Positions 16,274-25,301 of a stretch of 39,162 nt of DNA are shown here, one piece after another (the stretch's first letter is position 1; every line of letters starts with the position of its first letter). The position numbers and the translations under genes were made by a program. The notes below the pieces were generated by a model. It did no database searches, had not been told where the DNA came from, and saw only the letters and a list, made by a program, of their open reading frames with translations. Origin of the DNA: Leptospiraceae bacterium (lineage in GTDB: Bacteria > Spirochaetota > Leptospiria > Leptospirales > Leptospiraceae); the NCBI GenBank assembly GCA_017996175.1, contig JAGOHK010000039.1, positions 1 through 39,162 of the forward strand, written 5' to 3'.

Positions 16274-17782
16274 ATGAAATTTTTGAAAAGTATTATCTAT
16301 TCTATTTTTGTTATGAATTTACTATTTGTAAATTGTGGTGATAAGGAAAATAAATCTAAAACCCAGACAGCGGCGTTGATTGCAGCTCTACCGATGATTC
16401 GATCTGACATTCCTTTTTTAGGAACTGAAACGGCAACTGGTACCAACGGACAAACTCCATTAACCGCATCTTCTGGAATTTATTCTAGTCGATACATCCC
16501 ACAAAACTTTTCTCTCCGCATTCCTGTAAATCCTCAAAATTCCCCCTCAACCCAAGTGGATTTATCCAAGTGTTATATAGATCAAAATGTGGACTCAGGA
16601 GATTTAGCTAGTAGCAACTCTCGATTATGCGGAATAGCATTTGACCAAGTCAAATTAGAATTACACGCTCTATTTTTAGATTTAGCATTGCCTCATATAC
16701 GTGCGCTCTGTCATAATAAACTACCCAAGTGCGATCTATCGGGACAGGTAATCGATATTACCCTATCCGAACCGGTTATGAATACAATTCAAAAACTTTA
16801 TGACTTTTATGCTTATGTTGGCTTGCAACCTTATTTTCTATACAATGGATATGAATTAAAAAATGGAGCTAAGTTACCCTACGAGTTAAGTGTATACGAA
16901 GAAGTTGAACACCCAGTATACGAATACCGTGCTGTGATCAAACAAAGAGTGATTAGTACGCAAGGAACACAGGTCCAAGAAAGACCCGGAGCGGCTGACA
17001 TTACAATTTATTGGAATAAAACTCGTAAGAATATTTTGTTCCAATTCCAAACCAATGTAGAAGTATTCAATTATAAAGTAAATGCTAGGCGAGTTTACGA
17101 TTATTCTGTTCCTGACAGTAGAATTTTTCTGACTACTGAACTCGATTATTGGACAGAGTCCGAGTATGCGTTTCGATTCGGGCAGTCTGCTGTTGTAAAA
17201 GAATGTGCGTCAGGCGATAAATGTGTTCAATATAAAGGTATCGCTGGATTTTTTATTGGAAATGATGCGGATAAGAATGGTTTAACCGGATCGGAAGTTT
17301 ACTACCACTCTCTCAGATCTTCTTCCGGAGTAGCGGATAACAACGGAGGAGTTTTAAAAAATTCCTACCCAGAGTCAGGACGTTTAGATGAGATGTTGGT
17401 TCACAGAGCAAAGAACGAAATTCTATTCCAACTAGAGCCAGGGGCGATACTCAATGGATGGAATATTTCTTCTTTTTCGCCCAACCAAAGTCCAGAACTT
17501 CTAACCAGCAATTATTACTGGCAAACCTTTGTTAGCCCGAATGGAGAAGTAAATACAAATCAAATTTCGTCTACAATTACTACTTCAACTGGCATTCCTG
17601 AGTTTCCAAAAATAATTTTCTGGCAGGCAACTTCAGAGCCTTTTTCCTCTTTGCCTCTAAATGGATTTAGAGTTACCGGAAATTCTTCTAGCGTTAAACT
17701 TCGATTTGCCGACAGTGTCGACGATAGTTATCGATCGCAGTTTTTGCCGGATGGGACTAGGAATTATTGGAAATCTAATTGA
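16274..17782 (+). CDS. Large hypothetical lipoprotein
   Basis: A 502-residue lipoprotein (lipobox LLFVNC21) with a low-complexity Thr/Ser/Gly linker after the signal (about residues 48-70) and a large, beta-rich mature domain. I do not recognise a family. Four Cys (in SKCYIDQN, RLCGIAF, ALCHNKLPKC) cluster in the first third, and another pair (KECASGDKC) lies near residue 315, so disulfides are likely. No catalytic motif is evident. AGGAG at 16259-16263 supports the start. It is followed by a strong hairpin at 17814-17847. Confidence 0.72.
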   Translation: MKFLKSIIYSIFVMNLLFVNCGDKENKSKTQTAALIAALPMIRSDIPFLGTETATGTNGQTPLTASSGIYSSRYIPQNFSLRIPVNPQNSPSTQVDLSKCYIDQNVDSGDLASSNSRLCGIAFDQVKLELHALFLDLALPHIRALCHNKLPKCDLSGQVIDITLSEPVMNTIQKLYDFYAYVGLQPYFLYNGYELKNGAKLPYELSVYEEVEHPVYEYRAVIKQRVISTQGTQVQERPGAADITIYWNKTRKNILFQFQTNVEVFNYKVNARRVYDYSVPDSRIFLTTELDYWTESEYAFRFGQSAVVKECASGDKCVQYKGIAGFFIGNDADKNGLTGSEVYYHSLRSSSGVADNNGGVLKNSYPESGRLDEMLVHRAKNEILFQLEPGAILNGWNISSFSPNQSPELLTSNYYWQTFVSPNGEVNTNQISSTITTSTGIPEFPKIIFWQATSEPFSSLPLNGFRVTGNSSSVKLRFADSVDDSYRSQFLPDGTRNYWKSN

Positions 17783-17813
17783 TTTCGGACGTTTCGGCGA
17801 ATCCTCGATTCAT

Positions 17814-17847
17814 CGTGAAGGTGCGAAAACGCTTTCGCACCTTCACG
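17814..17847. terminator. Perfect 15-bp hairpin between convergent genes
   Basis: CGTGAAGGTGCGAAA (17814-17828) and its exact reverse complement (17833-17847) with a 4-nt ACGC loop, between the large lipoprotein gene and the convergent M48 protease gene. No T-run follows on either side, so it may stop transcription poorly by itself but can protect 3' ends from both directions. Confidence 0.65.
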
Positions 17848-17864
17848 AATTCCGCATAAATCTA

Positions 17865-19109
17865 TCACTTCACCTGATACTCCTCCGCCATACGAATGCG
17901 GTTAAGCGTTGTTGGGTGCGAATGATAGTATCCAACAATCCACGGATGCGGATTTAACCGAGATTTATTGTCTTTCGCCATTTTAATTTCGGTATCAATA
18001 AAAGATTTTTTATCGTTTGTAAGAACTAACGCTTCCAAATCTGCCTCAGCTTCTTGGTATCGGCTAAAGGTATTCCAAAGCGGCTCAGTAAATATTCCAG
18101 TAATCGAAACAACTAAATACAATAAAGCCCAAGATGAGGGTGAATATAATTCATACAAAGTAAATTCATTTTCCGCCTTCGCTCTTTGGAAAATATAACC
18201 TACAAAGAGACAGAGTAAAAACATTTCTATAGTGTTTCCGACCGTGAACGTCAACTCATGATTATGCGTCCAATGTCCAATTTCATGTCCAAGCACACTA
18301 ATGACTTCTTCCTCGGTATGATTCTTGATTAGTGTATCGTATAGAAAGATTTTTCGATTTTCTCCCCAACCGGTAAAATACGCATTCGTATGACCCGAAT
18401 ATTGGCTTTCATTGATGACGTATACATTTTCTACTTTAATTTTTGCGTGATCACATAGGTTAATAATTTTAGTTTTTAGACTTCCTTCTTCGATTGGGTT
18501 GTAATCATAAAAAATTGGAGTAATGATAATTGGATACAAAACAGAAAGAATTAATCCGAGCGCCATTGAGCCAATTGGGAGTATATACTTCCAAGTTTTT
18601 TGAAATGTCTTTAAAATAAAAGCAGCCCCGAGAGCGACTAACACGCTAAATACAAGACCGACTAACGTCGATTTAACTGTATACAAGACCCATTCTCCAA
18701 AAGTCATTTTTGAAAAACCAAACTCATGTTCGAGTACAAACCCGAAGTAATAATTAAGCGGGAGGGACGCGATAAATTCTATGAGGCTAAAGGATAATAC
18801 AAACAGAGTTACCATTAGATAATAACGATGTTTCGACTTTTCCTGTAAGTAATTTTCAATTCGAATCGCAAGTGGGGTAAATACAAATAAACCCAAGACT
18901 ATAAAATCAATCACTTGCGAAGCAATCCTGGCAGCAAATCCTCTTCTGGAATATTCAATCCCAGCATCAATATCGGACTGAGTAAAATATCGCAATATAC
19001 TTGTATGTAAATCGGGAGAATCATCTCCCTGGTAGGAAAGGTATTTCATCCCGAATGTAAAAATGATTTGGAATGCAAAAAAGAAAATTAGAATTTTTTT
19101 AAGTTTCAT
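17865..19109 (-). CDS. M48 family membrane metalloprotease (Ste24-like)
   Basis: A 414-residue integral membrane zinc protease of the CAAX/Ste24 type. The zinc site is H275-E-x-x-H279 in VLGHEIGHWTHNHE, with the third ligand E353 in the E-x-x-x-D motif (QEAEAD357). About seven hydrophobic segments frame the site, and GHTNAYFTGWGENRKIFLYDTL is the typical family segment just before HExxH (written in part). In bacteria such enzymes process or degrade membrane proteins; the substrate is unknown. The ATG is 2 bases after the rppH stop, so it is the last gene of the operon ABC ATPase, permease, rppH, protease. Confidence 0.9.
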   Translation of the reverse strand: MKLKKILIFFFAFQIIFTFGMKYLSYQGDDSPDLHTSILRYFTQSDIDAGIEYSRRGFAARIASQVIDFIVLGLFVFTPLAIRIENYLQEKSKHRYYLMVTLFVLSFSLIEFIASLPLNYYFGFVLEHEFGFSKMTFGEWVLYTVKSTLVGLVFSVLVALGAAFILKTFQKTWKYILPIGSMALGLILSVLYPIIITPIFYDYNPIEEGSLKTKIINLCDHAKIKVENVYVINESQYSGHTNAYFTGWGENRKIFLYDTLIKNHTEEEVISVLGHEIGHWTHNHELTFTVGNTIEMFLLCLFVGYIFQRAKAENEFTLYELYSPSSWALLYLVVSITGIFTEPLWNTFSRYQEAEADLEALVLTNDKKSFIDTEIKMAKDNKSRLNPHPWIVGYYHSHPTTLNRIRMAEEYQVK

Positions 19110-19111
19110 TA

Positions 19112-19582
19112 CTATTTAGACCTTAGATATTTTTGGATTTGTGGTTCAAAGATTTCAATAAGCTTTGCGTAAACATCCCGTTTAAAACTAACAATTGTGT
19201 CTACACAGGATTGAATGGGTATAAATTTTACAGATTCAAATTCTTGTTCGTGAATATGTAGATTACACTCATTAGCCGGATGATCCCAATACAATAAAAA
19301 CCATTTTTGAATTTGACCAGCGTATTTTTTAGCCATTTTAATATCTAGGTCTTTCGGAAAGTCATAACTAATCCAATTTGGGTTTTCATACACTAACTCT
19401 GCGTCTTGAATTCCAACTTCCTCGTAAAGCTCTCTAATTACGGCAGCCTTGGGTTCTTCGTCTTCGTCAATCCCACCTTGCACAAACTGCCAATTATCCT
19501 TCATCCCAACACGAGCGCCAACTAGCACTTCGCCTTTTGAATTAAACACAACTACGCCTACATTTTTGCGATAGGGTTTCAT
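19112..19582 (-). CDS. rppH: RNA pyrophosphohydrolase (Nudix)
   Basis: A 156-residue Nudix hydrolase. The Nudix box is exact: G36-x5-E42-x7-R50-E51-x-x-E54-E55-x-G57. The start MKPYRKNVGVVVFN, the WQFVQGGID segment and the length match RppH, which removes pyrophosphate from the 5' end of triphosphorylated mRNAs and triggers decay; some relatives hydrolyse diadenosine polyphosphates instead. The gene overlaps the permease stop by ATGA and is followed at once by the protease gene. Confidence 0.88.
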   Translation of the reverse strand: MKPYRKNVGVVVFNSKGEVLVGARVGMKDNWQFVQGGIDEDEEPKAAVIRELYEEVGIQDAELVYENPNWISYDFPKDLDIKMAKKYAGQIQKWFLLYWDHPANECNLHIHEQEFESVKFIPIQSCVDTIVSFKRDVYAKLIEIFEPQIQKYLRSK

Positions 19583-20406
19583 TCTAGTTCTCGCCTGCGA
19601 AAACTAAAATAGAGTAAAACCCAAGTAAGTACTATCCAAACAGTAATCTGGGCATACGCATAAAAACCAAGATAATGAACTTGGGAAAAAGATTTTGCTA
19701 CTTTAGAAAGAGAATTGTACAAACTAGTTCCAAATTGAGGTAACACCCAATAAATCACTTCTAGGATTAATTTTTTAGATGAGTCTGTCTCAATTACTTT
19801 TTCGAATGCGGCTTCATAAATTGGATAATTTACAATACTTGTTAGTAATACTAAAGCAAAAGATAATAATACCGCAGCAGTTCGATTGATCAAAATAGTA
19901 AATAGAAGTACGATACTAATTAAAAGTATATAAGAAGGAAGCATAGAAACCAAACTTAGCCATAACCCGGTGTCCATAGTCCTAGAACGCAAGAAATTAA
20001 TTAAACTATAGGCAGCTATTATGATTAACGCATTTACAAGTATCAGAATAAATACTCCTAAAAATTTTCCTGCTAAGTAACTCAATCTAAAAATTGGTTT
20101 GGATAAAATCATCGTATAAGTTTTATTTTCAAATTCATCCGCGAGTAAGGAAGATGTGACAAGTGCAGAAATCACTAAACTCCAAACAGTTACAACAACA
20201 AATATAAATGTTGAGCCTATTGCAGCATCTTTAATCTCTTCTCCATTTGCTTGCATAGTAACTGATTCACAAAAAAAGTTCATGAATAAAAAGAAGCTGG
20301 AAATAATCAGGATAATAAATATTATCCTCTTTCTTAATGCCTCTCGAATTGTTAAGCTAGTAATTGTAAATATACTAGAAATAATATGACCTAGTATTTT
20401 TTTCAT
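19579..20406 (-). CDS. ABC transporter permease (ABC-2 type)
   Basis: A 275-residue membrane protein with about six hydrophobic segments and the family segment ADEFENKTYTMILSKPIFRLSYL, typical of ABC-2 type exporter permeases (NosY/GldF-like). It overlaps the ATPase gene by ATGA and forms an exporter with it. Substrate unknown. The first hydrophobic segment follows an amphipathic start (TIREALRKR), as usual in this family. Confidence 0.85.
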   Translation of the reverse strand: MKKILGHIISSIFTITSLTIREALRKRIIFIILIISSFFLFMNFFCESVTMQANGEEIKDAAIGSTFIFVVVTVWSLVISALVTSSLLADEFENKTYTMILSKPIFRLSYLAGKFLGVFILILVNALIIIAAYSLINFLRSRTMDTGLWLSLVSMLPSYILLISIVLLFTILINRTAAVLLSFALVLLTSIVNYPIYEAAFEKVIETDSSKKLILEVIYWVLPQFGTSLYNSLSKVAKSFSQVHYLGFYAYAQITVWIVLTWVLLYFSFRRRELE

Positions 20407-21317
20407 TTTTCCCCTCCCGTTAATCGTAAAAAAATTTCTTCTAGATTTTCATTCACAATTTCATATTTTAAAATATTTCCGCCATTTTGAATGATTTGAA
20501 TTGGAAGTTGTTTTAATTCGATAGAATCTTTTGGGTCAAAGGAAATTTCATTTTTTTCGATATGAAGATTATTCCCAATAGACGCAAAATAATTTTTTAG
20601 GTTATCGGATAACGTTTCTACTTTTACGTTGATTTGATTTTTTGTTTTTGTAAGTTCATTCATTGAACCGCTCGCAACCATTTCGCCTTTATGTAAAATC
20701 GCAATTCTAGAACAAAGTTTTTCTGCTTCCAGCAGTCGATGTGAGTTAATAAAAATTGTCGCATTACGAGACTTATGCTCTTCTAAAATAATATTCCTAA
20801 GTTCAATCATTCCAAGTGGATCAAGTCCCGATCCTGGCTCATCTAAAAAAAGTAAATCTGGCTCATGAATGATTGCTTGCGCAAGCCCAAGTCTCTGCGT
20901 CATTCCTTTTGAAAATGTCCCCACTTTTACAGAAAGTTTGTCTCCAAGTCCAACGCGCTCTAAAACTGCCTTACACCTTTCTTTTAAATTTTTTTTGGGA
21001 AGATAGTATAACTTTGCACAGACATATAAAAATTCAAACGCAGTAAGGAAGGGGTGAATCATTACTTTTTCTGGCAAATAGCCGATTCGAGATTTGAATT
21101 CTATAGAATTTTTTTTTCCATAAATCTCAACATCTCCTCTTGTTGGCGTTGAAAAACCGAGTAGGATTTTCATGAGAGTAGTTTTGCCTGCACCGTTCTG
21201 CCCTATGAGCCCAAAAATTTCTCCCGCTTTAATGCTGAGTGATAATTTCTTGAGAGCGACAGCCTTATTGTCGTATTGTTTATGAAGGTCGTGGATATAA
21301 ATTGGATTTTCATTCAT
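20403..21317 (-). CDS. ABC transporter ATP-binding protein
   Basis: A 304-residue ABC ATPase: Walker A G39-Q-N-G-A-G-K-T-T47, signature FSKGMTQRLGLAQA (a common variant of LSGGQ in ABC-2 exporters), Walker B LLFLDEPGSGLDP, and the switch His in FINSHRL. The C-terminal 80 residues form the accessory domain of NosF/CcmA-like exporters. The frame is open to 21494, but the ATG at 21317 starts at the conserved N-terminus; the upstream part would overlap the divergent SixA-like gene. Pairs with the permease downstream. Confidence 0.9.
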   Translation of the reverse strand: MNENPIYIHDLHKQYDNKAVALKKLSLSIKAGEIFGLIGQNGAGKTTLMKILLGFSTPTRGDVEIYGKKNSIEFKSRIGYLPEKVMIHPFLTAFEFLYVCAKLYYLPKKNLKERCKAVLERVGLGDKLSVKVGTFSKGMTQRLGLAQAIIHEPDLLFLDEPGSGLDPLGMIELRNIILEEHKSRNATIFINSHRLLEAEKLCSRIAILHKGEMVASGSMNELTKTKNQINVKVETLSDNLKNYFASIGNNLHIEKNEISFDPKDSIELKQLPIQIIQNGGNILKYEIVNENLEEIFLRLTGGEK

Positions 21318-21387
21318 TTCAATACAAATTTTTCTGATTACAAAGGAATGGCTAGTGAAAAAAAGGATATTAAACAAAAGGAAAGCA

Positions 21388-21876
21388 ATGAAGCTAATTA
21401 TTGGACGACATGGGGAGGCAGAATCTAACTCCCTAACAGGCTTAGATAAGGATAGAAGGCTTACTGAAAAGGGACGAGCTGATATTGCCCGCATGGCAGA
21501 TTTTATCCTGAATACACCTCTAAAGGTTACACAAATTTTTCATAGTCCGTATATTAGGACAAATGAAACCGCAGAAATATACTCAGAAATACTTCAATTT
21601 CAAGGGAGCCTCAATCCAGCGAATTCCCTGCTGCCATCTACCGATTATACTGATTTAATTCCAACATTGAGTAAGTTCAGTAATTCTGATACGGTTCTTA
21701 TAATCGGACATAACCCAGATGTAAGTTTTTTTGCAGCAAAGTTAATCCAAGATGAATCTCTTTCTAGAACCTTTGGATTCACTCCGGGGACTACAGTAGC
21801 AATCAATATTGCGAAAGAAAATTTTTTGCGAGGGCAATTAATATGGATGATTTCACCAGAATTTTTGAAAAGCTAA
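21388..21876 (+). CDS. SixA-like histidine phosphatase
   Basis: A 162-residue histidine phosphatase. The catalytic R7-H8-G9 motif lies at the N-terminus, a second Arg is R57 in SPYIRTNETA and the second His is H108 in IIGHNPD. Size and the GHNPD motif match SixA, which removes phosphate from His-containing phosphotransfer domains; substrate here is not known. An in-frame TTG/GTG-type start exists upstream at 21355, but the ATG at 21388 has AAGGAAAG and places RHG correctly. Divergent from the ABC exporter genes. Confidence 0.85.
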   Translation: MKLIIGRHGEAESNSLTGLDKDRRLTEKGRADIARMADFILNTPLKVTQIFHSPYIRTNETAEIYSEILQFQGSLNPANSLLPSTDYTDLIPTLSKFSNSDTVLIIGHNPDVSFFAAKLIQDESLSRTFGFTPGTTVAINIAKENFLRGQLIWMISPEFLKS

Positions 21877-21892
21877 TTGACAAAAATTACAC

Positions 21893-22333
21893 ATGAATAT
21901 AATGCACTCTGCAATGAGAAACACACTACTGCTCATCTTACTATATTTGTTTGCCCAGCCGGTATTTGCTTTGGATACAACCATCATTTTAAAAGATGGG
22001 GAAATTCTAAAAGTAGATTTATTGGATGAAAATTTACTCACAATTGTATATAAGAAGAAAGAAGATGGTTCTTCTGGAATTCTTTCCAGAGAAGAAGTTT
22101 TAAAAATCATTTACAAAGACTTAAACCAAGACGAAATTTCCCAGATTAAAGCAGAAGAAAAATCTAAGATTCTAGAATACCGTAAACTCAAGAAAAAGAA
22201 AAAATACGATAACCGAAAACAGTATGAACTAGAATCAGAGGAACTCGAATTCGAACCAGCCTATATAGAAGACAGAGAAGAGCTTCCTCGTGAGCTGGCA
22301 TATTTCCGTTTTAAAAAACGACGATCAAACTAA
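21893..22333 (+). CDS. Hypothetical exported protein
   Basis: A 146-residue protein with a signal peptide that ends near AQPVFA (about residue 26). The mature N-terminus (TTIILKDGEILKVDLLDENLL) looks like the small beta-strand repeat found in many Leptospira exported proteins; the C-terminal half is highly charged, with a lysine run (KLKKKKKYD) and many Glu. I do not know a function. Its last 9 bases overlap the end of the convergent peroxiredoxin gene. It follows the phosphatase gene by 16 bases. Confidence 0.65.
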   Translation: MNIMHSAMRNTLLLILLYLFAQPVFALDTTIILKDGEILKVDLLDENLLTIVYKKKEDGSSGILSREEVLKIIYKDLNQDEISQIKAEEKSKILEYRKLKKKKKYDNRKQYELESEELEFEPAYIEDREELPRELAYFRFKKRRSN

Positions 22334-22768
22334 TTTCTGAATTTCTCCCATGATGTCATTTTTATCTTTGTAAAAAACAGGTAATACTTCATTTTCAAAA
22401 ACTATATTTTGATTTTCATCCAGTAAATAGGTAGAGCGCTTAACTCCAAGTAACCCCTTCGCATTGTACTTTTCACAGACTTTTCCATCTGAATCGGAAA
22501 GCAAAGGAAAGGCTAGTTTGTATTTCTCTTTAAACTTTTTATGAGACTCCACAGAATCCATATTGATCCCGATGATTTCGATTCCTAACTTCTGAAAGTC
22601 CTCGAACCCACTGCTATAAGAGCATAGCTGCTTCGTACAGACCATTGTTTCATCGCCAGGGTAGAAAACGATTAATAACTTCTTCCCTTTAAAACTAGAA
22701 AGAGAAATGCTTTCGCCCTCAGAATTGGGCAAAGTAAAATCGGGTGCTTTTTCATTTAGTAAACTCAT
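22325..22768 (-). CDS. bcp: Bcp-type thiol peroxidase (peroxiredoxin)
   Basis: A 147-residue AhpC/TSA peroxiredoxin of the PrxQ/Bcp group. The peroxidatic Cys is C44 and a likely resolving Cys is C49, 5 residues later as is typical (FYPGDETMVCTKQLC). The usual P-G before the Cys is M-V here, a mild departure. It would reduce hydroperoxides in the cytoplasm using thioredoxin. Second gene of a prmC-bcp unit with 10 bases between them. Confidence 0.88.
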   Translation of the reverse strand: MSLLNEKAPDFTLPNSEGESISLSSFKGKKLLIVFYPGDETMVCTKQLCSYSSGFEDFQKLGIEIIGINMDSVESHKKFKEKYKLAFPLLSDSDGKVCEKYNAKGLLGVKRSTYLLDENQNIVFENEVLPVFYKDKNDIMGEIQKLV

Positions 22769-22778
22769 AATATTTTTC

Positions 22779-23630
22779 CTATTTTGTTAACTTAACAAAC
22801 CTGTCTTTGTGACTCAAATCTTTTTTGACAAGACTTGTTTTAAATCCAAACTCAGTGCTCATCTCTGCCACTTTATTTGACCAATCAGAATGAGTCTCCA
22901 TATAAAAAAAGCCATCCACTTTCAAATGTTTAGATACGCCCGCTAGTAAGCGTTTGTAAAAACTTTCCGGCTCTTCTAAAAATAGTGCTAGATGTGGTTC
23001 AAAATTGACTACGTCAGCCATAATCGTGTTTTTTTCCTCAATGGGTATGTATGGTGGATTTGATACAATCAAATCGAATTGTGAATCATTCTGGAAAGAA
23101 TCAAATAAATCACTCACCAAAAAAGTAAATTTTGATTCGGGGAGAATTTTTTCTGAATTTTTCAAAGCAATTTCTAGGGCATCTTTGGATATATCGCTTA
23201 ACGTCAAATCTAGACTTGGAAAATCTTTTTTTAAACTAATTCCAATACATCCACTTCCAGCACATAAATCCAAAACAGATAAATTCTTGTCAGAGGAAAT
23301 TTCTTTAGAAACCCACTCGACAAGCTCCTCTGTTTCAGGTCTTGGAATTAGAACTGCTTCATTTACAGAAAAATTCGATTTGTAGAAATTTTTATTTCCT
23401 AGGATATACGCAACTGGTTTAAATTCCCCGCGAGATTTGATTTTTTCACGGTAAATATCTTTTTCGGGTTCGGTTAGTTTTCTATCGAAGTTGGAATACA
23501 GCTTAATTCTTTCCATGTTTAGAACTTGAGAAAGAATTAGTTCAGCGTCTAGTCTGGGATTTGGGATTTGTTTTTTTCCCAGGAATTCCTGGGATTTTGT
23601 CAAAACGTAGAGAATTGTGTCCTTTTCCAT
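22779..23630 (-). CDS. prmC: Release factor glutamine methyltransferase
   Basis: Class I SAM-dependent methyltransferase of the HemK/PrmC family: N-terminal helical domain, linker with LIPRPETEELVEWV, SAM-binding VLDLCAGSGCIGISLKK and the catalytic NPPYIP. PrmC methylates the GGQ glutamine of release factors RF1 and RF2. The frame opens three codons earlier at a TTG (23639); the ATG at 23630 is preferred although neither has a good ribosome binding site. Length 283 residues is normal. Confidence 0.9.
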   Translation of the reverse strand: MEKDTILYVLTKSQEFLGKKQIPNPRLDAELILSQVLNMERIKLYSNFDRKLTEPEKDIYREKIKSRGEFKPVAYILGNKNFYKSNFSVNEAVLIPRPETEELVEWVSKEISSDKNLSVLDLCAGSGCIGISLKKDFPSLDLTLSDISKDALEIALKNSEKILPESKFTFLVSDLFDSFQNDSQFDLIVSNPPYIPIEEKNTIMADVVNFEPHLALFLEEPESFYKRLLAGVSKHLKVDGFFYMETHSDWSNKVAEMSTEFGFKTSLVKKDLSHKDRFVKLTK

Positions 23631-23640
23631 ACGTTTCAAT

Positions 23641-23676
23641 AAAATAAAACTACCCTTTAAGGGATAGTTTTATTTT
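23641..23676 (-). terminator. Intrinsic terminator after fcpA
   Basis: A near-perfect palindrome centred on CCCTTTAAGGG with AAAATAAAACTA/TAGTTTTATTTT arms. On the minus strand it lies 22 bases beyond the fcpA stop and ends with TTTTATTTT, so it should terminate fcpA transcription before prmC; its A/T-rich arms would also work on the plus strand. Confidence 0.8.
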
Positions 23677-23697
23677 GATTGAAAGAGTGGTTTTGAA

Positions 23698-24627
23698 TTA
23701 AGGATTTACAGAAATAACTTCATCTTTATTTACTAAGTCAACAATATGTTTGTACTCTACAGTACCTTTTCCATACTTTAACTCAGTTGCTCTTAGAAGA
23801 TGAACATTCTTTTTGTATTTTAATTTTTGGATTTGATCGTCAGAACCAGCTTTGTATTTTTTCAAAGTGTTTTCTTCGAAAGAGTAGCAGCTTGCAAGGT
23901 ATTTGTGAGCTGGGTATTCTTTTTCGTTTTCTTTGATTTCTAAGTAGAGTTCTAAGATTGGGATACACTGTGGGTAGTTCTGTGTATCGTATTCAGCCAT
24001 AATCCAAGATCTGTATACAGAAGAAAGAAGAGTTTTGTATGCTTCAGTTTCTCTTAGGTCAGGATTAGTGATGTCATCCAAGTGGTTGATAGCTTTTGTA
24101 AAATAAGTAACGGCAGCTAATTTAGCAGACATTTTTTCGCGAGCAATGTATCTTTCTTCATTTGCTTTACGATCAATTTTTTGCCAGTACCATTTCTCAT
24201 CGAGTCTTTTCTTCTCTGCTTGTTCTTTTCTGTATTGTTCAACACTTTCTCTCATTTTTAAGATTGTGTTCATGCCAGATTGGTAAGAAGAAAGGGCAAG
24301 TCTGTATTTGTTGTTTGCAAATGCTTTAGAAAGTTTGTGGAGTTCTTCGAAAGCTTTGTTGTAACCAGTGTAGTCTTGGTTTTTCCACATAGCTTCTTGC
24401 TTTAGAACTTCTTTCTTTTTCTTTCTTTCATCCTCAGATAAACCAGCATCTGTATCGTCATCCGCAACTAACTCACCTTTAATTGTATCGCCTGCTTCCG
24501 GACCTTCACCAGCATCTTTAGCAGCATCTTTAGCAGCAGGAGCAGGAGCGGTTTTGGAATCTTGAGCGAACAAGAGGTTTAAGTTAACCAACACTAAAAG
24601 AATAAATATACCTTTTATGATTTTCAT
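23698..24627 (-). CDS. fcpA: Flagellar-coiling protein A (sheath protein)
   Basis: A 309-residue exported protein with a signal peptide ending at LLFAQ and an Ala/Asp-rich linker. The mature part agrees closely with Leptospira FcpA as I remember it: [79 protein letters not shown] and the ending VNKDEVIS (each in part). FcpA coats the periplasmic flagellar filament and gives it the coiled shape needed for translational motility. It stands alone with its own promoter and terminator, as in Leptospira. It is the best taxonomic marker in the window. AAAGG precedes the ATG. Confidence 0.88.
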   Translation of the reverse strand: MKIIKGIFILLVLVNLNLLFAQDSKTAPAPAAKDAAKDAGEGPEAGDTIKGELVADDDTDAGLSEDERKKKKEVLKQEAMWKNQDYTGYNKAFEELHKLSKAFANNKYRLALSSYQSGMNTILKMRESVEQYRKEQAEKKRLDEKWYWQKIDRKANEERYIAREKMSAKLAAVTYFTKAINHLDDITNPDLRETEAYKTLLSSVYRSWIMAEYDTQNYPQCIPILELYLEIKENEKEYPAHKYLASCYSFEENTLKKYKAGSDDQIQKLKYKKNVHLLRATELKYGKGTVEYKHIVDLVNKDEVISVNP

Positions 24628-24690
24628 TGTTTATACCTTTAAGTCTCTCTTTCAATATTTTTTAGGAAATACAAAGAGATGTATTTTCCT

Positions 24691-24726
24691 GAATAATATA
24701 TCGGAAATAGGTAGGTCAAGGTCAAT
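24691..24726 (-). promoter_or_regulatory. Likely fcpA promoter
   Basis: On the minus strand, two overlapping TTGACC boxes (TTGACCTTGACC) are followed by an AT-rich TATATTATT about 13-19 bases downstream, 60-70 bases before the fcpA start. The spacing to a single -10 box is not ideal, so which pair is used is unclear. Strong promoters are expected for this abundant protein. Confidence 0.4.
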
Positions 24727-24887
24727 CTATAATTACGTTTTTTTCAGAAATGTAATTTATTTTTTGGTAGAGACATAAATTGCTAAAGTTCCTATGAATT
24801 TTCTTTAGTTTCATAAGAAATTGGAAAGAAAACCCTTTTTCCATACTTATGCCTGCGTTTTAGTCCATCCTAACAAGAAACAATTCA

Positions 24888-24934
24888 AAGATTACCACTG
24901 ATAAACACCGAGAGCACCGATAAAAGATACGATA
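24888..24934 (+). repeat. Third copy of dispersed ACACCGAGAGCA motif
   Basis: Forward copy of the motif seen at 5392-5437: AAAGATTACCAC, ACACCGAGAGCACCGATAAA, then GATACGATA. Here it is not paired with an inverted partner. It lies in the 640-bp intergenic region between fcpA and the next lipoprotein gene, which also contains the element at 25002-25106. Confidence 0.65.
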
Positions 24935-25001
24935 ATTTTTGAATATACTCAGATTAGATTGGTTTTCGGATTTTTAATGATACCTAAGAATAATTTAAAG
25001 T

Positions 25002-25106
25002 GTCATTCCCAAAATGTTCTCTCGGGAATCTCTAGTTATTGAGACCCCCGACAGAAAACACATTCGACCCGCTCAGTGCAGGTTTCGGGGGTGACCGGAA
25101 GAATGA
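25002..25106. repeat. Intergenic inverted-repeat element (GTCATTCCC type)
   Basis: A 105-bp non-coding element starting GTCATTCCC and ending GAATGA, with nested inverted pairs ATTCCC/GGGAAT (25006/25025) and ACCCCCGA/TCGGGGGT (25044-25051/25085-25092). Its centre holds CATTCGACCCGCTCAGTGCA, a block that resembles the core of the TA-flanked elements at 7406 and 16006. It looks like a REP- or MITE-type repeat. Between 25107 and 25301 I see no further structure. Confidence 0.55.
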
Positions 25107-25301
25107 TTTCTTACATCGAACTCACGTTATTCTTAGATTGTTCTGAATCCATATCATTTTTCCCTTAAACCCCGCGCAGGGCGGAAAAGCTTTAGCACTC
25201 GAATAGGTAGGAATCTTTGAAAGGTTCATTTTCTTAGGTAATTCCCTTATTACGGAAATCACCTATTGCAAAAAATAAAATTTAGTGCGATACTTTTTTG
25301 T

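Noticed and set aside
20403..21494. A 363-residue form of the ABC ATPase starting at 21494.
   Set aside because: The first 59 residues lie antisense to the SixA-like gene and show no family similarity; the ABC domain begins at 21317.
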